Shown here piece after piece: positions 17,763 through 27,054 of a stretch of DNA of 38,378 nucleotides. The translations under genes were made by a program, and so were the position numbers. Below the pieces are notes generated by a model, which did not search any database, was not told the origin of the DNA, and was given only the letters and a program-made list of their open reading frames with translations. The stretch comes from Deltaproteobacteria bacterium (GTDB lineage Bacteria > Desulfobacterota > JACPFL01): positions 1 through 38,378 of the forward strand of contig JACPFL010000037.1 of NCBI GenBank assembly GCA_016183025.1, in the 5' to 3' direction. Position 1 is the first letter of the stretch, and each line of letters starts with the position of its first letter.

Positions 17763-19541
17763 ATGCGCGTCGCTGACGAGCTGATCGCCGAGATCCGCCA
17801 GCGGACGAGCATCGTCCAGGTCATCGCCGACTACGTCGCCCTCCGCAAGGCGGGCCGCAATTACGTGGGCCTGTGCCCCTTCCACGCGGAACGCACCCCG
17901 TCCTTCACGGTCAACGAGGAGAAGGAGATCTTCCACTGCTTCGGCTGCGGGGCCGGGGGCAATGTCTTTCACTTCCTCATGCGCCACGAGAACCTCACGT
18001 TCCAGGAGGCCTTGAAGCTCCTGGCCGATCGTCTGGGCGTGGCGTTGCGGACCTCCCCCGGGGAGGCCCGGCGGGCGTCGGAGGCCGAAGCCCTCTACGA
18101 GCTCAATCAGAAGGCGGCTGCCTACTACCACCGGCTGCTCCTGGAGAGCCCGGAGGGGGAACGGGGGCGGGCCTACCTGGCCGAGCGCGGGGTCACCGAG
18201 GCGACCATCCGGGAGTACGAGCTGGGCTATGCGCCCGAGCGCTGGGACGGGCTGGCGGGGTACCTGGCAGGGCAGGGGGTGTCTCCCGAGGCCGCGGAGC
18301 GCCTGGGGCTCATCGTCCTTCGTGACGGGCGCGGGGTGGATCGGTTCCGCCGGCGGGTCATCTTCCCGATCCGAAACCTGACGGGGCGCGTGGTGGGGTT
18401 TGGCGGTCGGACGCTGGGGGAGGAGCTTCCCAAGTACCTCAACTCCCCGGATTCGGCCATCTACCACAAGGGCAAGCTCCTCTACGGCCTGCACGTGGCG
18501 AAGGGGCCGATCCGCAGCGCGGACCTGGCCATCATCGTGGAGGGGTACTTCGACCTGCTCATGCTCCACCAGCTGGGACTGCGCAACGCGGTGGCCACCC
18601 TGGGCACGGCCTTGACCCCGGACCACGTCCGCCTGCTCCAGCGGTTCACCCGCACCATCGTCACCTTCTTCGACGGGGACGAGGCAGGCACCAAGGCCAC
18701 GGCCCGGAGCCTGGAGCTGTTTCTGGAGGAAGGGGTGCAGGCCCGCGTGGCCCTGCTCCCCCGGGGGATGGACCCGGACAGCTTCGGGCGCGCCGCGGGG
18801 GCCGAGGGGCTCCGCCGCCAGGTGGCGCAGGCGCTTCCGGTGGCCGACTTCTTCATCCGCCAGGCCCTGCAGGCGCACGACAGCCGCACCCCGCAGGGGA
18901 AGGCCGGGGTGGTGGAGGCGGTGGGCCCGATCCTGCGCAAGATCCGGAGCGAGGTCGAGCGGAGCGTCTACGTCCGCCGCCTCGCGGAGCTGCTGGAGCT
19001 GGACGAGCCCGTGATCCTCCGCGCCCTCCGGGCCCTGCCAGCGGAGGGGGGAGCCCCCCCGGTGCCGCCCTCCGGTCGATCGGCTGCGGCGGAGGCGGGG
19101 GGGCTGCTCACGCTGGAAGAGATGATCCTGAAGCTCCTGCTGGAGAAGCCCGGGCTCCAGGGGCTGGCTGACGGTCAGGAGCTGGCCGAGGCCTTCACCG
19201 TGGAGGGCGCCCGGGGCCTGTACCTCTGGCTCCGAGACGCGGGGGAGCGGCCGGACCTCTCCCGGGCCGCCCTGGAGCTGGAGGAGGGCCCGGCCCTGGC
19301 GCTCCTGCACAAGCTGGCGGTCGCCGAGCTGGAGCTCCCGCAGGGACAGGCCCGGAAGATGCTCACGGACTGCGTCCGTCGGCTGAAGCGCGACCGGATC
19401 CGGCAGCAGCGCATGGCGCTCAGAAGGGAGATCGGCGAAGCGTCGGAGCAGGGCGATACGGCGCGCCTCCGAGAGCTCCAGACCGAGCTGAACAGGCTGA
19501 CCGAGCTCGAGAGGGAGCTGGTTCGGGGGAGCGCGGCATAA
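17763..19541 (+). CDS. dnaG: DNA primase
   Basis: DnaG makes RNA primers at replication forks. The CHC2 zinc finger is complete (C38, H41, C59, C62), followed by the core and Toprim fold with [10 protein letters not shown] at about residue 257 and [12 protein letters not shown] at about 303. The C-terminal region is helical, as for helicase interaction. ATG 17763 gives 592 residues and matches the family N-terminus; an in-frame ATG at 17724 would add 13 low-complexity residues. A gap of 160 nt to yqeY has no clear promoter. rpoD starts 14 nt downstream. Confidence 0.96.
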   Translation: MRVADELIAEIRQRTSIVQVIADYVALRKAGRNYVGLCPFHAERTPSFTVNEEKEIFHCFGCGAGGNVFHFLMRHENLTFQEALKLLADRLGVALRTSPGEARRASEAEALYELNQKAAAYYHRLLLESPEGERGRAYLAERGVTEATIREYELGYAPERWDGLAGYLAGQGVSPEAAERLGLIVLRDGRGVDRFRRRVIFPIRNLTGRVVGFGGRTLGEELPKYLNSPDSAIYHKGKLLYGLHVAKGPIRSADLAIIVEGYFDLLMLHQLGLRNAVATLGTALTPDHVRLLQRFTRTIVTFFDGDEAGTKATARSLELFLEEGVQARVALLPRGMDPDSFGRAAGAEGLRRQVAQALPVADFFIRQALQAHDSRTPQGKAGVVEAVGPILRKIRSEVERSVYVRRLAELLELDEPVILRALRALPAEGGAPPVPPSGRSAAAEAGGLLTLEEMILKLLLEKPGLQGLADGQELAEAFTVEGARGLYLWLRDAGERPDLSRAALELEEGPALALLHKLAVAELELPQGQARKMLTDCVRRLKRDRIRQQRMALRREIGEASEQGDTARLRELQTELNRLTELERELVRGSAA

Positions 19542-19555
19542 GGGGGGGGCCCTCG

Positions 19556-21129
<1,574 letters not shown>

Positions 21130-21147
21130 GGCCTGGGGAGGCGCGCC

Positions 21148-21177
21148 TTGACCTTGCAGGGAGCCCGCCGATATAAT
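21148..21177 (+). promoter_or_regulatory. Promoter of the tRNA gene
   Basis: TTGACC (21148-21153), an 18-bp spacer and a perfect TATAAT (21172-21177) lie 18 nt before the tRNA 5' end. It begins 18 nt after the rpoD stop. Confidence 0.8.
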
Positions 21178-21195
21178 ACCCCCGCGGTGAAGCCC

Positions 21196-21271
21196 GGGCC
21201 CATAGCTCAACTGGCGGAGCAACCGGCTCATAACCGGACGGTTCCTGGTTCGAGTCCAGGTGGGCCCACCA
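21196..21271 (+). tRNA. tRNA with CAT anticodon (Met or lysidine-modified Ile2)
   Basis: The 76-nt cloverleaf has acceptor GGGCCCA/TGGGCCC, D-arm GCTC/GAGC, anticodon loop CTCATAA closed by CCGG/CCGG with an A-A mismatch at 27-43, and T-arm CCTGG TTCGAGT CCAGG. The 3' CCA is encoded. The first pair is G-C, so it is not a standard initiator tRNA, which has a mismatch there. Elongator Met and Ile2 (C34 changed to lysidine) cannot be separated confidently by eye. Confidence 0.93.
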
Positions 21272-21291
21272 GCGGGGCCCGCGCAGCGCAG

Positions 21292-21319
21292 ATGCACCGG
21301 AGGGCGGTGCATTTTTTTT
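21292..21319 (+). terminator. Rho-independent terminator of the tRNA
   Basis: ATGCACCG (21292-21299) pairs with CGGTGCAT (21305-21312) around a 5-nt loop, running into eight T residues (21312-21319). It is a textbook intrinsic terminator and also shows that the next gene cannot start before about 21320. Confidence 0.93.
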
Positions 21320-21361
21320 GTCCGCCGGGCACGGGGTGTTGGGCGGGGTAGGGAGCGGACC

Positions 21362-22093
21362 TTGCGGGAGGACCTGAGGCAGCTCCTGGACCTGCAGGGG
21401 GTGGACCTGCGCATCGAGCGGATCAAGCAGGCGCAGGAGGACCTCCCCCAGGAGATGAAGCGGCTCGACGAGGGGATGGCCGAGGAACGGGAGAAGTTCG
21501 GGCAGTTCGTGGAGCGGGCGGACGAGCTGGAGCGGGAGCGGCGCGAGAAAGAGCGCGACCTGATGAGCGAGATGGCCAAGGTCAAGGCCCTCGAGGGGAG
21601 GCTCTTCGAGATCAAGACCAACAAGGAATACCAGGCCATGCTCAGGGAGATCGGGCTCCGGAAGCAGAAGAACTCCGGGCTCGAGGACGAGATCCTCCGG
21701 ATGCTGGATGAGATCGACGCCCTGCGCAAGGAGCAGCAGGAGCGCGACCAGGAGCTCAAGGCCTTCCTGGCCCGCTCCATGGAGCGGCGCCAGGGGATCG
21801 AGCAGGAGCTGGGCGTCATGGGCCGGGAGCTGGAGGAGCAACTGGCCCGCCGAGCCGAGGTGGCCCGGGGGATCGAGGGCGATCTGCTGCGCCGCTACGA
21901 GCGGATCCGCGCCCGGCGGGCCGGGGCGGCCCTGGCGGCCGCGAACCAGGGGACCTGCCTGGGGTGCCACATGCACCTCCCCCCCCAGTTCTACAACGAG
22001 CTCCTCAAACAGGCCGAGCTGCACACCTGCCCCAACTGCCATCGCATCCTGTACGTGAAGGAGGTGTCGGAGGCCTCGGCGGAGGAGCCCTGA
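21362..22093 (+). CDS. Coiled-coil C4 zinc-ribbon protein
   Basis: This 243-residue protein consists of a long antiparallel coiled-coil (residues 1 to about 190, with very high Glu/Arg/Leu and the conserved block FEIKTNKEYQAMLREIG) and a C-terminal C4 zinc ribbon with CLGC and CPNC. It matches the widespread bacterial family of zinc-ribbon proteins of unknown function found near RNase HI. Start TTG 21362 is chosen because reading further upstream would run through the tRNA terminator, and GGGAG precedes it. Members resemble nucleic-acid or vesicle tethering coiled coils, but no function is claimed. rnhA follows. Confidence 0.85.
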   Translation: MREDLRQLLDLQGVDLRIERIKQAQEDLPQEMKRLDEGMAEEREKFGQFVERADELERERREKERDLMSEMAKVKALEGRLFEIKTNKEYQAMLREIGLRKQKNSGLEDEILRMLDEIDALRKEQQERDQELKAFLARSMERRQGIEQELGVMGRELEEQLARRAEVARGIEGDLLRRYERIRARRAGAALAAANQGTCLGCHMHLPPQFYNELLKQAELHTCPNCHRILYVKEVSEASAEEP

Positions 22094-22135
22094 GGGCCCT
22101 GGTGCCCCGGCTTCCTTCTCCCGGCGTCCGCCCCG

Positions 22136-22663
22136 GTGCCGGCCCCTCCCCCTGCAGAGCGTCCGTCGCGGCCCCAGGCCGGGGGCCGATCCCCTGCCCC
22201 CCCCGACCGCCGTCCAGGCGCACTCCCCAAGCGGCCCCTGGGGGCCCTCCGGCTGTATGTGGACGGCGCCTCACGGGGGAACCCGGGCCCGGCCGCCATC
22301 GGGGTCCTGCTCGTGGACCCCAAGGGGCGCCCCGTCCGAGCTATCGGGGAGGTCATCGGCTGGGCTACCAATAATGTGGCCGAGTACCGCGCGCTCCTCC
22401 GGGGACTTGAGGCCGCCCGGGATGCCGGGGCGAACTCTTTAGAAATCCTTACTGATTCCGAGCTGATGGCTCGCCAGATCCGTGGGGAGTACCAGGTGCG
22501 AAACCCGGGGCTCAGGGTGCTTCACGGGCAGGTCCTGGGGCTCTTGCAGGAATTCGAACGGTATGCTATTGTCCACATCCCAAGGGCGCGCAACGTCCAG
22601 GCGGACCGCCTGGCGAACGCGGCCCTGGATCAGGGAGGTGGGAGGCTGAAGCAGGGCGGGTGA
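22136..22663 (+). CDS. rnhA: RNase HI family protein
   Basis: RNase HI cleaves RNA in RNA-DNA hybrids. The active-site acids are visible: D43 (LYVDGASRGNPG), E83 (NNVAEYRAL), D107 (ILTDSEL) and D157 (VQADRLAN). The fold begins at about residue 37, so the first 36 residues (Pro/Arg-rich, from GTG 22136) may be an extension or the true start may be later. This is the short, bacterial/archaeal RNase HI subclass without a basic protrusion. The last 12 nt overlap the 5' end of the RNase P RNA gene. Confidence 0.88.
   Translation: MPAPPPAERPSRPQAGGRSPAPPDRRPGALPKRPLGALRLYVDGASRGNPGPAAIGVLLVDPKGRPVRAIGEVIGWATNNVAEYRALLRGLEAARDAGANSLEILTDSELMARQIRGEYQVRNPGLRVLHGQVLGLLQEFERYAIVHIPRARNVQADRLANAALDQGGGRLKQGG
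22544..22572 (+). promoter_or_regulatory. Possible rnpB promoter inside rnhA
   Basis: TTGCAG (22544-22549), a 17-bp spacer and TATTGT (22567-22572) preceded by TGC, an extended -10. The match is modest, but a promoter is expected here because the RNase P RNA starts about 80 nt downstream. Confidence 0.3.
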
Positions 22664-22937
22664 TCGCTGGTCCCCCCAGGGGGGCCCAGAGGAAAGTCCG
22701 GACTCCGCAGGGCAGGGTGCTGGGTAACGCCCAGTGGGGGGAACCCCAAGGAAAGTGCCACAGAAAACAGACCGCCCTGGCGGGGATCCCGCCGGGGTAA
22801 GGGTGAAAAGGTGAGGTAAGAGCTCACCGCAGTCCGGGTGACGGCGCCGGGTAACCGGTGCCCTAGACGAATGATCACCACCCCCGGGCCGGGTCACTGG
22901 CCCGGCCCAGGGGGGACAGAATCCGGCTTACGCCCTG
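22652..22937 (+). ncRNA. rnpB: RNase P RNA, bacterial type A, with a conserved block missing
   Basis: This is the catalytic RNA that matures tRNA 5' ends. Helix P1 pairs 22652-22658 (CAGGGCG) with 22931-22937. Conserved regions are seen in order: GAGGAAAGTCC (22689-22699), ACAGAAAACAGACCGCC (22761-22777), GGTAAGGGTGAAAAGG (22796-22811), AGACGAATGATCACC (22865-22879) and ACAGAATCCGGCTTA. The segment that should carry GGTAAACCCC and GAGCAAGACCAAA is absent: the text passes from GTGACGG (about 22844) straight into the GGCGCCGG-GTAA-CCGGTGCC hairpin. About 100 nt seem to be lost, and the gene is 286 nt instead of the usual 350 or more. Confidence 0.9.
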
Positions 22938-22972
22938 TCTTCAGCCACCGCCCTTTCACCGGGCCCGGAGCC

Positions 22973-23575
22973 ATGAGCATGGTCAACACCAGCGTCCTGG
23001 TCCTGAACCGGTTCTACCTGGCGGTCAACGTGACCTCCGTCCGGCGGGCCTTCTGCCTCCTGTACGAGGGGCTGGCCCGGGCGGTGGACGAGCAGTTCCG
23101 GACCTTCGACTTCGAGAGCTGGTCGGCCCTGGCCGTGGCCCTGGGCGACGACTCGATCGGGCTGGTGGACCGGGCCATCCGCGTCCCGCGGGTGATCGTG
23201 CTGTTGGCCTATGACCGGTTCCCGAAGCGTCACGTCCGGTTCAGCCGGGCCAACATCTACAGCCGGGACCGGAACACGTGCCAGTACTGCGGGCGGGGGT
23301 TCTCCCGCAGCGACCTCAACCTCGACCACGTGGTCCCCCGCTCCCGCGGCGGCCTGAGCAGCTGGGAGAACATTGTGTGCTGCTGCCTGCACTGCAACAA
23401 GCGCAAGGGGGGGAAGACGCCGGTGGAGGCCGGGATGCGCCTCCTGCGGCCGCCGCGCAAGCCGCGGTGGACCCCGCTCCTGCACGTCGCCCTGAACCCG
23501 GCCCGCTACCGGGAGTGGCTCCCCTTCCTGAACGCGGTTGACCTGGCGTACTGGAACACGGAGCTCGTCGAGTGA
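22973..23575 (+). CDS. HNH endonuclease family protein
   Basis: This 200-residue protein has an N-terminal domain (residues 1-90) of the housekeeping HNH family and a C-terminal HNH fold: C103-x2-C106 (CQYCGRGF), LDHVVPRSRGG at 117-127 with D118-H119, N133, and C138-x2-C141 (CLHCNKRKG). The zinc and catalytic residues are complete, so nuclease activity is plausible. Such genes are chromosomal and widespread, with no known restriction partner. Nothing nearby suggests a defence island. ATG 22973 lies 36 nt after rnpB. The stop overlaps the next start by 4 nt. Confidence 0.85.
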   Translation: MSMVNTSVLVLNRFYLAVNVTSVRRAFCLLYEGLARAVDEQFRTFDFESWSALAVALGDDSIGLVDRAIRVPRVIVLLAYDRFPKRHVRFSRANIYSRDRNTCQYCGRGFSRSDLNLDHVVPRSRGGLSSWENIVCCCLHCNKRKGGKTPVEAGMRLLRPPRKPRWTPLLHVALNPARYREWLPFLNAVDLAYWNTELVE

Positions 23576-24738
23576 AGCCGCTCTCCGCCAAGGCCGCCCT
23601 GTTCGAGGAGTCGGTCATCCGGGGGATGACCCAGCTCTGCAACCGCTACGAGGGGGTGAACCTGGCCCAGGGGTTCCCGGACTTCGACCCCCTGCACGTG
23701 ATCAAGGCCGCGGCCCAGCGCGCCATCGCCGACGGCTACAACCAGTACGCCGTCACCTGGGGGGCCCCGCGGCTGCGCCAGGCGATCGCGGACAAGGTCC
23801 GGCGGCACGGCGCGCTCCAGGTGGATCCGGAGGCGGAGATCACGGTGACCTGCGGGGCCACCGAGGCCATGATCGCCACGCTCCTGGCGGTGATCAACCC
23901 TGGGGACGAGGTGGTCGTGTTCGAGCCCTTCTACGAGAACTACGGTCCTGACACGATCATCGCCGGGGCCACGCCGCGCTACGTGCCCCTGCGGGACCCG
24001 GGCTTCACCTTCGACCCTGACGAGCTGCGGCGCGCCTTCGGCTCCCGGACGAAGGCGATCATCGTGAACACGCCCCACAACCCCACGGGGCGCGTCTTCA
24101 CGCGGGGCGAGCTGCAGGCGATCGCGGCGCTCTGCCAGGAGTTCGATGCGCTGGCGGTGACCGATGAGATCTACGAGCACATCGTGTACGACGGGCGCCG
24201 GCACGTGAGCCTGGCCACCCTGCCCGGGATGGCGGAGCGCACCGTCACGATCTCGGGGCTGTCCAAGACGTACAGCGTGACGGGCTGGCGCGTGGCCTAC
24301 GCGATCGCGCCCCCGCCCATCACGGCGGCCATCCGGAAGATGCATGACTTCCTCACGGTGGGCGCGCCGGCGCCCCTGCAGGAGGCGGCGGCGGTGGCGC
24401 TGGCCCTGCCGCAGACTTACTATGATGAACTCAGGGCCGCCTATGGCGCCCGGCGGAGGCTGATGGTCCGCCTCCTGCACGAGGCCGGCTTCCGCTGCTT
24501 CGAGCCCGAGGGCGCGTACTACGTCATGTGCGACATCGAGCCCTTCGGGTTCAAGGACGATGTGGAGTGCGCCCAGTTCCTGGTCAGGGAGGCGGGCGTG
24601 GCTGGCGTGCCGGGCTCCAGCTTCTACCACGACCGGGAGCTCGGCCGGCACAAGCTCCGGTTCCATTTCGCGAAGACGGAGGAGACCCTGCGACAGGCCG
24701 GTGAGCGCCTGAAGCGGGTGAAGGCGCTCCTCCCCTAG
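23572..24738 (+). CDS. PLP-dependent aminotransferase, class I/II
   Basis: This is a 388-residue fold type I aminotransferase. The cofactor lysine is K232 (SGLSKTYSVTGWR), with N170-P171 (TPHNPTGR), D198 and the C-terminal arginine region LRFHFAK. The start VNLAQGFPDFD and NQYAVTWG blocks resemble the YbdL/kynurenine aminotransferase subgroup, which act on methionine, glutamine or aromatic amino acids. It could supply a missing aminotransferase for several pathways, but the resemblance to HisC is weak. The GTG start lies within the HNH stop, so the two are co-transcribed. Confidence 0.88.
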   Translation: MKPLSAKAALFEESVIRGMTQLCNRYEGVNLAQGFPDFDPLHVIKAAAQRAIADGYNQYAVTWGAPRLRQAIADKVRRHGALQVDPEAEITVTCGATEAMIATLLAVINPGDEVVVFEPFYENYGPDTIIAGATPRYVPLRDPGFTFDPDELRRAFGSRTKAIIVNTPHNPTGRVFTRGELQAIAALCQEFDALAVTDEIYEHIVYDGRRHVSLATLPGMAERTVTISGLSKTYSVTGWRVAYAIAPPPITAAIRKMHDFLTVGAPAPLQEAAAVALALPQTYYDELRAAYGARRRLMVRLLHEAGFRCFEPEGAYYVMCDIEPFGFKDDVECAQFLVREAGVAGVPGSSFYHDRELGRHKLRFHFAKTEETLRQAGERLKRVKALLP

Positions 24739-24758
24739 ACGCGTCAATTGGGTGATTC

Positions 24759-24791
24759 GGCCCGGGTCCTTCTCGGGGAAGGACGCGGGCC
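24759..24791 (+). repeat. Long hairpin between the aminotransferase and CBM48 genes
   Basis: GGCCCG (24759-24764) and GTCCTTC (24766-24772) pair with GAAGGAC (24778-24784) and CGGGCC (24786-24791) around a 5-nt loop with one G-G mismatch. There is no T-tract, so it may be a weak terminator or a leader structure. Confidence 0.55.
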
Positions 24792-24843
24792 TCCCCGGCA
24801 GTCTCCATACTGCACCATGCTGATGAGAAAGGGGGGACAGTCT

Positions 24844-25338
24844 ATGCGTGAGCGGCTGCCCCGATATGTCGTCGTCGAGGTCGTGCCCGCAGGCGCCCGG
24901 GCCTGGGAGGGTCTCCTCCAGTTCCTCATGCGGCCGCGCCTGCTGCAGTTCAACCTGGCCATGGTCCTGCTCGGGCTCCTCCTCGCTGCCTTCCTCGTGC
25001 CGGACGGCCTGCTGCGCCTGCAGGCCCGAGCGGATCTCGCGCCGCTCGCCCTCCCGAGCTTCGCCTCCGGGGGTGACCGGGTGCATGTCCGCTTCGTCCT
25101 GTATGCCCCGGAGGCGCAGAGCGTGGCCGTGGCCGGGGACTTCAACCAGTGGAATCCCCAGACGATCCTGCTGGAGGACGAGCGCGGGGACGGCCTCTGG
25201 ACGGTCACGGTGCCCCTGTCCCGTGGGCGCCACCAGTACATGTTCGTGGTGGACGGGACGAAGTGGGTGTCCGACCCGATGGCCGAGACCTACCAGGAGG
25301 ACGGGTTCGGAAGGAAGAATGCCCTGCTCGCCCTGTAG
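24844..25338 (+). CDS. Membrane-anchored CBM48/isoamylase early-set domain protein
   Basis: This 164-residue protein has a short cytoplasmic N-terminus (about 37 residues), one transmembrane segment at about 40-60 (FNLAMVLLGLLLAAFLV), a linker and a C-terminal glycogen-binding-like beta domain. The domain shows the CBM48/AMPK hallmarks VAGDFNQWNPQ, LWTVTVPLSRGRHQYMFVVDG and KWVSDPMAETY. No catalytic domain is attached. ATG 24844 follows GGGGGGACAG; an in-frame ATG at 24820 is possible. The fold binds alpha-glucans in enzymes, but in anchored standalone forms the ligand is unknown. The next gene overlaps it by 20 nt. Confidence 0.75.
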   Translation: MRERLPRYVVVEVVPAGARAWEGLLQFLMRPRLLQFNLAMVLLGLLLAAFLVPDGLLRLQARADLAPLALPSFASGGDRVHVRFVLYAPEAQSVAVAGDFNQWNPQTILLEDERGDGLWTVTVPLSRGRHQYMFVVDGTKWVSDPMAETYQEDGFGRKNALLAL

Positions 25339-26167
25339 GGCCAGGAGGCATCGCCTCCTCCTGGCCGCTCTGCTCTCCCTGCTGATCCTCCCGGCTCCCC
25401 GGGCCGCGGCCGTGGAGGTCGATGATCTTCTCCGGAAGGCCCGCCTGCCGGACACCGCGATGCTCCAGCTCCGGCAGGCTGCCAACCGCGCCGAGACCAC
25501 CGGCGTGCCGGCCCCACAGATCCGGGCGGTGCTCGAGCGAGCCCTGGCTCGCGAGGTTCCACCGGGCTACATCGAGCGTTATCTGGGAGCGGCCGCTCAG
25601 GCGGCCCAGGCCGGGGTGCCCGTGACCGCGGTCACGAACAAGCTCCTCGAGGGGCTGGCCAAGGGCGCCGACCCGCAGAGCATTGCCCAGGCCGCCACCT
25701 CGCTGACCACCTCCCTGCAGACCGCGCGGGGAGTGGTGGACGAGGCCGCGCGCAACGGGTTTCGGAGCCGGCGGCCAGCGGCGCGTCTCGGCGCCATGAG
25801 CCACGTGGCGTCGGCGCTGCAACGGGGGGCCACCGAGGCGCAGCTCCGCGAGCTTGTGGCCGCCGGGCGGCAGGGCAGGCGGACGATTGAGGAACTGGGG
25901 GCAGCCGCCGAGGCCCTGGGGGAACTCCTCCAACGACGCTTTCCGGCCCCGGGCTCTGTCAGGCTGCTGGTCGCGGCCCTGGAGCGGCGATACCGGCGGG
26001 GGGACCTGGCCCGGGTGAACCGGGCCTTGTCCGAGGCGGCCCGGGACGGGACACCCGCCCCTGACGAACTGCTGGCCCTGGCCACCCGGGAGATCAGCCG
26101 CGGGCGAAAGTCCCAGGACGTGGTGCGGGCCCTGCGACGGGTGCGGGCTGAGCGTCCCGGGCGCTGA
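25319..26167 (+). CDS. Exported helical-repeat protein of unknown function
   Basis: The protein is 282 residues with a Sec signal peptide (basic RARRHR, core LLLAALLSLLILPAP, likely cleavage after RAAA at about residue 31). The mature part is almost entirely alpha-helical, with recurring Ala-rich helices of about 35 residues such as VPPGYIERYLGAAAQAAQAG. I do not recognise a family. ATG 25319 lies within the end of the CBM48 gene and follows GGAAGG, so translation is probably coupled. The shared operon suggests the two act together at the cell envelope, which is an inference. Confidence 0.7.
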   Translation: MPCSPCRARRHRLLLAALLSLLILPAPRAAAVEVDDLLRKARLPDTAMLQLRQAANRAETTGVPAPQIRAVLERALAREVPPGYIERYLGAAAQAAQAGVPVTAVTNKLLEGLAKGADPQSIAQAATSLTTSLQTARGVVDEAARNGFRSRRPAARLGAMSHVASALQRGATEAQLRELVAAGRQGRRTIEELGAAAEALGELLQRRFPAPGSVRLLVAALERRYRRGDLARVNRALSEAARDGTPAPDELLALATREISRGRKSQDVVRALRRVRAERPGR

Positions 26168-26439
26168 GGCCTGGGCCCACGACGGGCACTGTTGGCTCGG
26201 CCCGTGACCAGGGCCGGGCAAAAATTTGGCGCGGCCGTCAGGGTTCTGGGCGGCCGGTCCGCAGGCCGCGCGCAGGACCCGACCCCTGACACGCCGCTAT
26301 CCTCCCGTGACGACGTCTCTTCCGGCAGCATAGCTCCCGGCCCCTCGACGAGCGGCTCCAGAAGGCACGGCTGGGCCCGGTGCTTGCATCGGGGGCAGCC
26401 GCCCGGTCGCACGGACCGGGGGGACAGGAGGCTGGCCGC
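26168..26439. other. Intergenic stretch before the 27-residue membrane peptide
   Basis: An 8-bp hairpin (26196-26203 with 26211-26218) follows the helical-repeat gene and is followed by CAAAAATTT rather than a T-tract. Reading frames here have no family resemblance and unconvincing composition. I see no other feature. Confidence 0.35.
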
Positions 26440-26523
26440 ATGCGCCACAAGTACTGGATGGTCGCCTTCCTGGTGGGCTGGATGATCGCCATCGCGGTCG
26501 CCCAGTACCGCTGGGGCGCCTAG
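26440..26523 (+). CDS. 27-residue single-pass membrane peptide
   Basis: The frame begins MRHKYWMVAF and continues as one hydrophobic segment of about 18 residues, ending AQYRWGA. A positive N-terminus, a single transmembrane helix and a short polar tail are the composition of many real bacterial membrane microproteins. GACAGGAGG lies 7-15 nt before the ATG. It is outside larger frames and upstream of the DsrE promoter, so it is not simply part of that operon. The function is unknown, and only homology could establish that it is translated. Confidence 0.5.
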   Translation: MRHKYWMVAFLVGWMIAIAVAQYRWGA

Positions 26524-26653
26524 CCACCCCTGACACCCCACCCGGCCACTCTGGCCGTTGACCGCCATCGCTCTGGCCGATCAGACCGCGCGATCTCGGA
26601 TCTGAGGCGGCTTCCCCTGACCCCCGGGCCTCGTCCGACCAGCCCGAACGCGA

Positions 26654-26682
26654 TTGCCACCGGGAGGGCCCACCCCTATAAT
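26654..26682 (+). promoter_or_regulatory. Promoter of the DsrEFH-like operon
   Basis: TTGCCA (26654-26659), a 17-bp spacer and a perfect TATAAT (26677-26682) sit 35 nt before the first start codon at 26718. Confidence 0.75.
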
Positions 26683-26717
26683 GATCGAGACTGTCGCGAC
26701 GCTCTGGGGAGACTTCG

Positions 26718-27050
26718 ATGAACCTCGGCATGCTGCTCACCACCAGCCCCGAGCACCAGAACTCACGCACGGTGGTCGCCCTGGCGCGGGCGGCCCTGGC
26801 CCGCGGGCACGAGGTGAGCCTCTTCCTCATGGATGACGGCGTGTACAACCTGGTCCCGGGGCCGCGGGTCAAGGCGGCGGGCTGGTTCGCCGAGCTGGCC
26901 CGGGCCGGGGCCCGGCTCGTGGTCTGCGCGCTGAGCATGGAGGAGCGAGGGGTGAGCAAGGAGTCCGTGATCGAGGGGGTGATCTTCGGCAACCAGTACC
27001 TCCATGCTCAGATCGTCCACGGCTCCGACCGTTTCCTGACGTTCAGCTGA
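26718..27050 (+). CDS. DsrE/TusD-like sulfur-relay protein
   Basis: This 110-residue protein begins MNLGMLLTTSPEHQNSRTV with the alpha/beta sandwich of the DsrE family. The conserved cysteine position is C70 (VVCALSMEERGV), which carries persulfide sulfur in family members. It is the first of three consecutive genes matching the DsrE-DsrF-DsrH (TusD-TusC-TusB) order, and the next starts 4 nt after its stop. In known systems the heterohexamer passes sulfur to tRNA thiolation (Tus) or to and from DsrC in sulfur oxidation. No DsrC, DsrAB or TusA/E gene is seen here. Confidence 0.75.
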   Translation: MNLGMLLTTSPEHQNSRTVVALARAALARGHEVSLFLMDDGVYNLVPGPRVKAAGWFAELARAGARLVVCALSMEERGVSKESVIEGVIFGNQYLHAQIVHGSDRFLTFS

Positions 27051-27054
27051 GACG

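Noticed and set aside
21260-21361. An N-terminal extension of the zinc-ribbon protein back to 21260
   Set aside because: It would run through the tRNA 3' end and its terminator hairpin, and the sequence is low in family similarity. TTG 21362 was used instead.
22973-23575. HNH protein as part of a defence or mobile system
   Set aside because: No integrase, restriction, methylase or toxin genes are near; the neighbours are housekeeping genes, and the family is a common chromosomal one.
26192-26485. A 97-codon plus-strand frame before the DsrE-like gene
   Set aside because: Its composition is Arg/Ser/Pro-rich without any secondary-structure pattern, it has no ribosome binding site, and it overlaps the better-supported 27-residue membrane peptide.
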